From contig CAJWZN010000075.1 in NCBI GenBank assembly GCA_913050105.1, forward strand, positions 1-6,032: a stretch of 6,032 bases of DNA, read 5' to 3'. The DNA is from an uncultured Synechococcus sp. Its GTDB lineage: Bacteria; Cyanobacteriota; Cyanobacteriia; PCC-6307; Cyanobiaceae. Shown in pieces: positions 1-4,708 of the stretch. Numbering within the stretch: the first letter of the stretch is position 1; every line of letters starts with the position of its first letter. Both the position numbers and the translations under genes were made by a program. A model generated the notes under the pieces. The model ran no database searches, was not told the origin of the DNA, and saw only the letters and a program-made list of their open reading frames with translations.

Positions 1-963
1 TGGAACTGGCCTGGGCCGCGCCTGCAGCGAGCGCTCGGCTGGCCTGATTCGGTCATGGCGTCAATCGATCGCTACCGGACCAGATCGGGTCTAAATCCAG
101 ACCTGACGGTGCCGGTTGATGTCTTGTTGCCGATGGACGCCACTTGGCCGACCAGCCTGAATCGGCTGGAGCGACCTCCCGTGGCTCTGCATCGGAAAGG
201 AAGCGATGCTCTCTTGCTGGCTTTGGCGCAGCGGCGTGCCATCGCCGTTGTGGGTACTCGTGCGTCATCCAGCCATGGCCTGGAGATGGCTGAACGACTT
301 GGCCGCTCTCTGGCAGAGGCAGGTTGGCCGGTGTTGAGCGGCTTGGCAGAGGGTATTGATGCAGCTGTGCATCGTGGCTGTCTATCGGCGGGAGGGGCCC
401 CTGTCGCTGTTCTCGGGACGCCCTTGGGCCGCACTTATCCAAGCCACCACGCTGCACTTCAGGAGGCGGTGGGCACTGAGGGGTTGTTGCTCACTGAACT
501 CAGGCCTGATCAGCGCGTTCAACCGGCTCATTTTGCGGCACGCAACCGACTGCTGGTGGCCATGGCCTCGGCACTGGTGGTTGTGGAGTGCCCGGAACGC
601 AGTGGAGCGCTGATTTCGGCACGGCTGGCTCCCGCTCTGAATTGCCCGGTCTGGGTGATCCCTGCAGACGCTGCACGCTGGTCGGCCCGTGGCAGCAATC
701 GTCTGCTGCAGGGTCAGGCGAATGCGCTGCTGGCCCCTGAAGATCTGATCGCACACCTCGGCTGCGGGCCACAGCAGCACGATGCGGCTGAGCGCAACAA
801 CGATGGCTTGCTCAAGGCTCTTGGGGATGGCGCCGGTCTTGACGAGCTAATCGCCATTCTGAGCCGCCCGGCAGCAAGCCTCTTGTCTGACCTGATTTCG
901 CTGGAACTGTCTGGCCGAGTGGTGTGTGAGTCTGGATTCCGCTGGAAACTCTCACAGCGGTGA
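1..963 (+). CDS. dprA: DNA-processing protein DprA (5' end outside window)
   Basis: DprA (Smf) binds single-stranded DNA entering the cell during natural transformation and loads RecA on it; it acts in the cytoplasm. The reading frame is open from base 1, and the 18 codons before the first ATG (55) read like the DprA N-terminal region (ALGWPDSV just before it). The gene is therefore cut by the window edge and ATG 55 is an internal methionine. Counting codons from base 1, 320 residues are visible. The Rossmann-like core shows VVGTR (83-87), SGLAEGIDAAVHRG (113-126), HFAARNR (177-183), SGALISARLA (201-210) and RGSNRLL (230-236), all standard DprA signatures. Residues about 268-320 look like the C-terminal winged-helix domain. 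The TGA stop overlaps the GTG start of prmC by four bases, which suggests one transcript and coupled translation. The family assignment is firm. Confidence 0.95.
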   Translation, partial: WNWPGPRLQRALGWPDSVMASIDRYRTRSGLNPDLTVPVDVLLPMDATWPTSLNRLERPPVALHRKGSDALLLALAQRRAIAVVGTRASSSHGLEMAERLGRSLAEAGWPVLSGLAEGIDAAVHRGCLSAGGAPVAVLGTPLGRTYPSHHAALQEAVGTEGLLLTELRPDQRVQPAHFAARNRLLVAMASALVVVECPERSGALISARLAPALNCPVWVIPADAARWSARGSNRLLQGQANALLAPEDLIAHLGCGPQQHDAAERNNDGLLKALGDGAGLDELIAILSRPAASLLSDLISLELSGRVVCESGFRWKLSQR

Positions 964-1850
964 AGGATGCCCGGGCTCTTACAGGAGCCTCCTTGCTCGA
1001 ATGGCGCCGTCAGCAGCTTCTACGCGGGGGGCGGGCCGTTGATTTCGACTGGTTGCTGGATCTGTCGGGTGGAATCTCCTGGTCGTCCTTGCAGCGACTG
1101 CGCATCGACCCAGGTCGCACCGTTCACCCCAACTGTTCACTGGGGGTTCTTGAAGACCAATGGAATCAACACATTGAAAAAACCATCCCGCTTCAGCACA
1201 TCGTTGGACTCTGCCCTTGGCGTGATGTGGAGCTGGAGGTTTCACCAGCAGCACTGATCCCTCGACAGGAGACTGAATTACTGCTTGATCTGGCGGTGGA
1301 GCGAATGGAGCGAACACCAGTCAAGCGTTGGGCTGATCTTGGTACTGGCTCCGGAGCCCTTGCCGTTGTCCTGTCGCGCGAATGGTCCGAGGCCGAAGGT
1401 CATGCCGTCGATTCCAGTTCTGCTGCCCTTTCGCTGGCTGGGCGCAACCTGAAGCGATGTGTGCCGCTGCATCACTGCCGACTTCACCGCGGCAGTTGGT
1501 GGGAACCGTTGAGGGCTTGGTGGGGTCAGTTTGATCTTGTCCTCAGCAATCCTCCCTACATACCTTCAGGGCAGATTGCCGGACTTCATCCAGTGGTTCG
1601 AGACCATGAACCACACCTGGCCTTGGCCGGTGGTGAGGATGGTCTCGATGCCATACGCCGGGTTCTGGCGGATGCGGCCTCGGCCCTTTCTCCTGGAGGG
1701 CAATTGCTTCTGGAGCACCATCACGACCAAAGTGCAGCAGTCCTCGAGCTCATGGAAAAAGCCGGCCTTGTGCAGCGTGAGGCTGTTCCTGACCTGCAGG
1801 GTGTGCTGCGTTTTGCCATTGGCTGTCGTCCTGGTGTTGAAAGTGCATGA
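960..1850 (+). CDS. prmC: Release factor glutamine methyltransferase PrmC (HemK)
   Basis: PrmC transfers a methyl group from S-adenosylmethionine to the glutamine of the GGQ motif in release factors RF1 and RF2, which raises termination efficiency. The 296-residue product has the usual family length. It has an N-terminal helical part (about 1-95) containing QHIVG (79-83), then the linker motif IPRQETE (100-106, usually IPRPDTE). The methyltransferase fold follows: the SAM-binding loop DLGTGSG (126-132), an acidic residue D151 in AVDSSSAAL, and the catalytic NPPY (197-200), which is diagnostic for glutamine/adenine N-methyltransferases. The start is a GTG at 960 that overlaps the dprA stop (GTGA). 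The stop overlaps the tsaC start (ATGA). No residue expected for catalysis is missing. Expression is probably by coupled translation from the dprA transcript, because there is no room for a separate promoter. Confidence 0.96.
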   Translation: MKDARALTGASLLEWRRQQLLRGGRAVDFDWLLDLSGGISWSSLQRLRIDPGRTVHPNCSLGVLEDQWNQHIEKTIPLQHIVGLCPWRDVELEVSPAALIPRQETELLLDLAVERMERTPVKRWADLGTGSGALAVVLSREWSEAEGHAVDSSSAALSLAGRNLKRCVPLHHCRLHRGSWWEPLRAWWGQFDLVLSNPPYIPSGQIAGLHPVVRDHEPHLALAGGEDGLDAIRRVLADAASALSPGGQLLLEHHHDQSAAVLELMEKAGLVQREAVPDLQGVLRFAIGCRPGVESA

Positions 1851-2452
1851 CGCTTGAAAAGCCTCCTGTTTTCAGCACGGAACGGCTTGCAACCCATCTC
1901 ATGGATGGTGGCGTTGCTGTGATCCCTACCGACACCGTTGTTGGTCTGGCGGTTGCTCCGATGCAGGCATCGCGCATCTGGAGGCTCAAAGGCCGGCCAT
2001 CGGATAAACCCCTGATTCTCATGGGAGCTTCAGCGGATGCTCTTCTTCACCATGTCTCGGTGGATTGTCACGACGATGCCCAAAAGCTGTCTGGTCAATT
2101 CTGGCCCGGAGCACTCACTTTGGTGCTGCCTGCTCAGGGAGAGACGCAGGATGCTCTCAATCCAGGAGGAAGCAGCCTTGGTGTGAGGATTCCGGCCTGT
2201 GAATTGACGCGTCTGCTGCTTGAACGAACCGGTCCTTTGGCCACCAGCAGTGCCAACCCTTCCGGTGCTCCAGCTGCCATGACAGCGATGTCAGCCTCCT
2301 CTTATTTCCCGGACTTGCCCCAGCTGGGTCCTCAGCCTTGGCCAAAACACTCCGGCCAGGCGAGCACAGTGATTGCCTGGCGGGGGCAGGGCCAGTGGCA
2401 GCTGCTGCGTCGCGGTGCTGTCATCCCCTTGGAGCTGCAGTCACCAGATTGA
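1847..2452 (+). CDS. tsaC: L-threonylcarbamoyladenylate synthase, TsaC/YrdC type
   Basis: TsaC makes threonylcarbamoyl-AMP from L-threonine, bicarbonate and ATP. This is the first step of t6A formation at A37 of tRNAs that read ANN codons; TsaD with TsaB and TsaE completes the transfer in most bacteria. The 201 residues cover one YrdC domain without the C-terminal Sua5 extension, so this is the short form (the same family is often labelled YwlC or Sua5). Visible motifs are IPTDTVVGLA (26-35), the K-x-R nucleotide-binding stretch KGRPSDKPL (48-56), WPGALTLVL (86-94), LGVRIP (111-116), TSSANPSG (133-140), ASTVI (172-176) and RRGA (188-191). The ATG overlaps the prmC stop as ATGA. A substrate of the t6A pathway, tRNA-Thr(UGU), lies about 180 bases beyond its 3' end on the other strand. 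The only doubt is the choice of family name. Confidence 0.93.
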   Translation: MTLEKPPVFSTERLATHLMDGGVAVIPTDTVVGLAVAPMQASRIWRLKGRPSDKPLILMGASADALLHHVSVDCHDDAQKLSGQFWPGALTLVLPAQGETQDALNPGGSSLGVRIPACELTRLLLERTGPLATSSANPSGAPAAMTAMSASSYFPDLPQLGPQPWPKHSGQASTVIAWRGQGQWQLLRRGAVIPLELQSPD

Positions 2453-2622
2453 TCACATTGATGCTTCTAGTCACGGCTTTCATGACCCTGCTTCACTGGT
2501 TCTTTGCACCGCTGGAGGCCATTGCCGTCCCCCTGCTTAATTTGAGCGGCATCGGCTGGCTCGCCTTGGGCGGACTGATCTGGTTAGTGGCAGGCCGACC
2601 AGCTGGCCAGGACCATCAATGA
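2449..2622 (+). CDS. Small two-helix membrane protein of unknown function
   Basis: I do not recognise this gene. The frame encodes a very hydrophobic peptide of 57 residues if it starts at TTG 2449, or 53 if it starts at ATG 2461. Two membrane segments are likely, at about residues 2-20 and 33-49, separated by a short stretch with a proline and a glutamate (APLEAIAVP). A short hydrophilic tail follows (RPAGQDHQ). I prefer TTG 2449 because it makes a TTGA overlap with the tsaC stop, exactly like the GTGA and ATGA overlaps of the two preceding junctions. A GGAG at 2431-2434 lies 14 bases before TTG 2449, a rather long spacing, and 26 bases before ATG 2461. Longer frames starting inside tsaC (for example at 2338) would be unrelated coding shadow. 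That the gene is real is likely from its position, hydrophobicity and clean stop, but homology is not shown here. Confidence 0.65.
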   Translation: MITLMLLVTAFMTLLHWFFAPLEAIAVPLLNLSGIGWLALGGLIWLVAGRPAGQDHQ

Positions 2623-2630
2623 CCGTTGGA

Positions 2631-2702
2631 AGCCGGCTAACGGATTTGAACCGATGACCTTCGCTTTACAAAAGCGCTGCTCTACCACTGAGCTAAGCCG
2701 GC
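2631..2702 (-). tRNA. trnT-UGU: tRNA-Thr (anticodon UGU)
   Basis: Read on the - strand, 72 bases fold as a tRNA. The acceptor stem is GCCGGCT with AGCCGGC, followed by T8-A9. The D-stem is GCTC/GAGC with loop AGTGGTA. The anticodon arm is GCGCT-TTTGTAA-AGCGA, the variable loop AGGTC, and the T-arm ATCGG-TTCAAAT-CCGTT. The anticodon TGT reads threonine codon ACA and ACN by wobble. A37 follows U36, as expected for t6A modification. CCA is not encoded: the trailer after discriminator T is TCCA, so CCA must be added enzymatically. Two stem positions are mismatched: G27-A43 in the anticodon stem and T50-T64 in the T-stem. The first ten bases overlap the end of the upstream LuxR-type gene. A weak -10-like TACGAT (2717 to 2712) lies nine bases before the tRNA, but no good -35 is seen, so processing from the upstream transcript is possible. 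Confidence 0.95.
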
Positions 2703-2902
2703 AAGGACCCCATCGTAAGCATCCAAAGGGCGAGTTCCAGGCGGTTGTTGCAACCGGTTTTAAGGAGTGCCCTACTGATGTGGCACTCAACGGTGCGATG
2801 ACTCACAACAAGCTCGGCAGCAATAGCTTTATTGCTCAATCCCTTCAGTAAAAAGGAGGCGACACGATGCTCGGAGGTGGTGAGCCGAGCGTTTCTGGGC
2901 AT
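2693..2902 (-). CDS. Small LuxR/GerE-type HTH transcription factor
   Basis: The 69-residue product is almost entirely a LuxR C-terminal (GerE-like) DNA-binding domain. It begins at LTTSEHRVASFLLKGLSNKA (7-26) and continues with IAAEL (27-31), the recognition-helix region SHRTVECHISRALLKTG (34-50) and NNRLELALWML (52-62). There is no receiver or ligand-binding domain. In size it resembles Bacillus GerE rather than two-domain NarL or LuxR proteins. It presumably binds DNA as a dimer; target and signal are unknown. The ATG at 2902 is the only ATG or GTG giving a full domain, although the frame stays open upstream through the end of minE. There is no Shine-Dalgarno in front of it; a 7-bp hairpin ends 13 bases before the start. 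The TAG stop is formed by tRNA-Thr bases 8-10. It follows minE on the same strand after 50 bases, so it may share the min transcript. Confidence 0.85.
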   Translation of the reverse strand: MPRNARLTTSEHRVASFLLKGLSNKAIAAELVVSHRTVECHISRALLKTGCNNRLELALWMLTMGSLPA

Positions 2903-2915
2903 TGGTGAAGTTGTA

Positions 2916-2939
2916 TCTGCGGTAAGGATTCCCCGCAGA
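2916..2939 (-). promoter_or_regulatory. Hairpin in the minE-LuxR gap
   Basis: On the - strand TCTGCGG (2939 to 2933) pairs perfectly with CCGCAGA (2922 to 2916) around a 10-base loop. The hairpin fills the middle of the 50-base gap between the minE stop and the LuxR-type gene. No T-run follows, so it is not a standard intrinsic terminator. It could be an mRNA-processing or stabilising structure, a translation control element, or a dyad operator. The inverted repeat is directly visible; any function is inference. Confidence 0.5.
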
Positions 2940-2952
2940 GCAGGCTGATCAA

Positions 2953-3213
2953 TCAGAGCGTGCGGCGAATCGGCAGGTTGGCCACAAGAGCGGTGACCCT
3001 GTCCTCGGTCTCCAGGCTCACATCAGTTTCGGAAAGATCGATTTCTACGTATCGCGAAACCACTTCGAGAATCTCTTTGCGCATCTGTTCCAGCAGCTCT
3101 GGGTTGAGGTCGCTGCGGTCATGAGCCAGCACGAGCTGAAGGCGTTGGCGGGCTGTATCAGCACTGGCCGTCTGACGCCCAAGCACTTTATCGATCAGAT
3201 CCTGAAGGGTCAT
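2953..3213 (-). CDS. minE: Cell division topological specificity factor MinE
   Basis: MinE stimulates the MinD ATPase and makes the MinCD inhibitor oscillate, so that the FtsZ ring forms at midcell. The 86-residue length is typical. The N-terminal part (about 1-12) is the membrane-targeting amphipathic segment. ARQRLQLVLAHDR (21-33) is the anti-MinCD/MinD-contact region, matching the family pattern of A..RLQ followed by a basic residue. LEQMRKEILEVVSRYVEID (41-59) is the conserved topological-specificity helix and strand. The C-terminus continues the beta strands (VSLETEDRVTALVANLP). The ATG lies four bases after the minD stop, so minD and minE are almost certainly co-translated. No strong ribosome-binding site is visible in the gap, which supports coupling. 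Order and strand agree with the minC-minD-minE arrangement of many bacteria. Confidence 0.96.
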   Translation of the reverse strand: MTLQDLIDKVLGRQTASADTARQRLQLVLAHDRSDLNPELLEQMRKEILEVVSRYVEIDLSETDVSLETEDRVTALVANLPIRRTL

Positions 3214-3217
3214 CGGT

Positions 3218-4030
3218 TTAAAAGATCTTGGTTTGCATCAGTTCGCGCATCTTGGCGCGAAGTCCTCGACGCAACTTTGCGGGATCCATGAGCGGAATGT
3301 CTTCACCTTGGAGGCGTCCGGCGATGTTGCTGTAAGCACGGGCTGCAGGTGAGCCACCGTCGCTCAGGGTCAGGGGTTCTCCCCGGTTTGTGCTCACAAT
3401 CACCTGTTCGTCTTCGAAGACCAGCCCCAGCAGCGGCAGGGCCAGGATGTCGGTGACATCGTCCACCGACAGCATCTCCTGGGACGACATCATCTTGGGG
3501 CGAACGCGGTTCAACACAAGCTGGACTGGAGAAATTCCCTGGGTGTTGAGCAAGCCGATTACCCGGTCCGCATCACGAACGGCAGCCACTTCTGGTGTGG
3601 TGATCACAAGGGCTTCCCGTGCAGCGGCCGCCGCGTTCTTGAATCCGTCCTCGATACCGGCGGGGCAATCGATCAGAACGTAATCAAATCGCTCTTCCAA
3701 CAAGGCCACAATCGCTTGCATGTCCTTGGGAGTGAGCCACTCCAGCATTCTCGGATTTCCCGCTGGAAGCAGGGACAGATTCGGTTCCTGCTTGTGTTTC
3801 ACCAAGGCCTGTTCGAGCCGGCAGGTTTCAGCCAGAACTTCCTGAGCGGTGTAAACGATTCGGTTTTCGAGACCAAGCAGCAAATCCAGGTTTCTGAGTC
3901 CGAAATCCGCATCCAGCACAACAGTGCTTGCCCCGCTCCGTGCCAGGGAAATGCCGAGATTGGCTGTGGTGGTCGTTTTCCCGACGCCACCTTTGCCCGA
4001 GCAGATCAGGATTGTTCGCGTCGTAGACAC
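3218..4030 (-). CDS. minD: Septum site-determining ATPase MinD
   Basis: MinD is a membrane-cycling ATPase of the ParA/MinD family. ATP-bound dimers attach to the membrane and recruit MinC, and MinE releases them. The 270 residues match the family length. The deviant Walker A loop is SGKGGVGKT (11-19), with signature lysine K13 and P-loop lysine K18. A switch-like stretch VLDADFGLRNLD covers 38-49, and the Walker B region is VLIDCPAG (118-125). The last residues, about 252-270 (LRRGLRAKMRELMQTKIF), form the basic amphipathic membrane-targeting helix. The start is GTG at 4030, chosen because the protein then begins just before the conserved TILICSGKGG strand. The gap to minC is 57 bases, the longest in this block, and holds a possible promoter. 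The minE start follows the stop after four bases. All key residues are present. Confidence 0.97.
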   Translation of the reverse strand: MSTTRTILICSGKGGVGKTTTTANLGISLARSGASTVVLDADFGLRNLDLLLGLENRIVYTAQEVLAETCRLEQALVKHKQEPNLSLLPAGNPRMLEWLTPKDMQAIVALLEERFDYVLIDCPAGIEDGFKNAAAAAREALVITTPEVAAVRDADRVIGLLNTQGISPVQLVLNRVRPKMMSSQEMLSVDDVTDILALPLLGLVFEDEQVIVSTNRGEPLTLSDGGSPAARAYSNIAGRLQGEDIPLMDPAKLRRGLRAKMRELMQTKIF

Positions 4031-4053
4031 CAGGCGCTCACAGGTATCCGGTC

Positions 4054-4081
4054 AGAATAGGCACCGTTTCGTCGGTGACAA
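4054..4081 (-). promoter_or_regulatory. Candidate internal promoter before minD
   Basis: In the 57-base gap between minC and minD, the - strand reads TTGTCA (4081 to 4076; 5 of 6 matches to TTGACA), a 16-base spacer, then TATTCT (4059 to 4054; 4 of 6 to TATAAT), with 23 bases to the minD GTG. A 5-bp inverted repeat, CACCG/CGGTG (4077-4073 with 4066-4062), overlaps the -35 element and spacer. The placement would allow minD and minE to be made independently of minC. The match is modest and could be chance. Confidence 0.25.
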
Positions 4082-4087
4082 CCGAGA

Positions 4088-4708
4088 TCAGCGAATGCTC
4101 CTGGTCTCTGCGGGTTCGATCACAATCACCCCCTGATCGAGCCGCGCTTGTTCCGTCAGTCCATCCAGGGGTTGATCCTCCGGTCCCCGAGCCACGGCGT
4201 TCGAGATTCTGAGCTGGACAGGCCGCAGATGCAGGGCAACGATTTTTGCCTTGGTGCTGCCGAAACAGCCGGCATGGGCTGTTCCCCTCAGCCGTCCCCA
4301 AACCATCACGTCACCGCCGGCACTCACGCGGGCTCCTGGGTTCACATCCCCGTAAATGAGAACGTCCCCATCGCACTGCAGATGGTCTCCGGACCGCAAT
4401 GTTCCGCGATGAACAAGGAGTCCATCCTGGTCCTCGCTTCTGGGAGATGGTTGTTCCATCTTTTCGACTGGGTGGACATTGAGTCCCATGGCCGCAGCAC
4501 TGACGACGGTTTTTGGCCGCCGGCTGCAAAGCCATCTGAGCCGGCACCCCATGCCATCCAAGATCTGCAGCAGCTGCTGCAGATCAGTGCAATTGAGGTT
4601 CCAGTCACCGCAATCCAGCTCCACAGCGGTGCTGGGTTCCTGTTCAAGCAATCCAGGCAGAGCGTCCTTCCAATGCTGTGAGCGGTGGTCCGGTAGCTGC
4701 AGGGTCAC
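4088..4708 (-). CDS. minC: Septum site-determining protein MinC
   Basis: MinC blocks FtsZ ring assembly away from midcell and is brought to the membrane by MinD. The 206-residue protein is somewhat shorter than E. coli MinC (231). Residues 1-90 form a weakly conserved N-terminal domain, presumed to act on FtsZ, ending in a charged linker (EKMEQPSPRSEDQDG, 82-96). Residues about 97-204 form the beta-helical C-terminal domain: RGTLRSGDHLQCDGDVLIYG (101-120), GDVNPGARVSAGGDVMVWG (120-138), then RGTAHAGCFG (141-150), which contains the R-G-x-A-x-A-G turn used for MinD binding. LHLRPVQLRI (159-168) follows. The GTG start at 4708 overlaps the stop of the HD gene as GTGA. Codons 42-49 make a perfect 24-bp DNA palindrome. 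The C-domain makes the identification firm; the N-terminal domain alone would not. Confidence 0.93.
   Translation of the reverse strand: MTLQLPDHRSQHWKDALPGLLEQEPSTAVELDCGDWNLNCTDLQQLLQILDGMGCRLRWLCSRRPKTVVSAAAMGLNVHPVEKMEQPSPRSEDQDGLLVHRGTLRSGDHLQCDGDVLIYGDVNPGARVSAGGDVMVWGRLRGTAHAGCFGSTKAKIVALHLRPVQLRISNAVARGPEDQPLDGLTEQARLDQGVIVIEPAETRSIR
4562..4585. repeat. Perfect 24-bp palindrome inside minC
   Basis: The + strand half-site GATCTGCAGCAG (4562-4573) is followed immediately by its exact reverse complement, with no spacer. It encodes residues DLQQLLQI (42-49) of MinC, and because of the symmetry the opposite strand encodes the same eight residues. Codons CAG and CTG, and GAT and ATC, are reverse complements, so Q/L-rich peptides can give such symmetry. 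The symmetry is certain; function is not shown. Confidence 0.95.

Noticed and set aside
55..57. ATG 55 as the dprA start
   Set aside because: The frame is open back to base 1 and those codons resemble the DprA N-terminal region, so the real start lies outside the window.
65..72. HIP1 site (GCGATCGC)
   Set aside because: Only seven of eight bases match (TCGATCGC), and no other copy was noticed.
53..457. Open frames on the - strand opposite dprA
   Set aside because: Low-complexity proline/arginine-rich translations with no domain, opposite a firm gene.
1177..1182. A6 run followed by C in prmC as a frameshift signal
   Set aside because: The heptamer is not in register for -1 slippage (codons are GAA AAA ACC), and prmC is complete in the zero frame.
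2338..2448. N-terminal extension of the small membrane protein from ATG 2338
   Set aside because: It would lie wholly inside tsaC in another frame, and its sequence is unlike the hydrophobic part; the TTGA overlap at 2449 is a better start.
2623..2643. CCGTT/AACGG inverted repeat as a terminator of the + block
   Set aside because: The stem is only five base pairs and is followed by ATTTG, not a T-run; half of it is tRNA sequence.
4148..4681. 177-codon open frame on the + strand
   Set aside because: Antisense shadow of minC; it repeats DLQQLLQI only because of the palindrome at 4562-4585.
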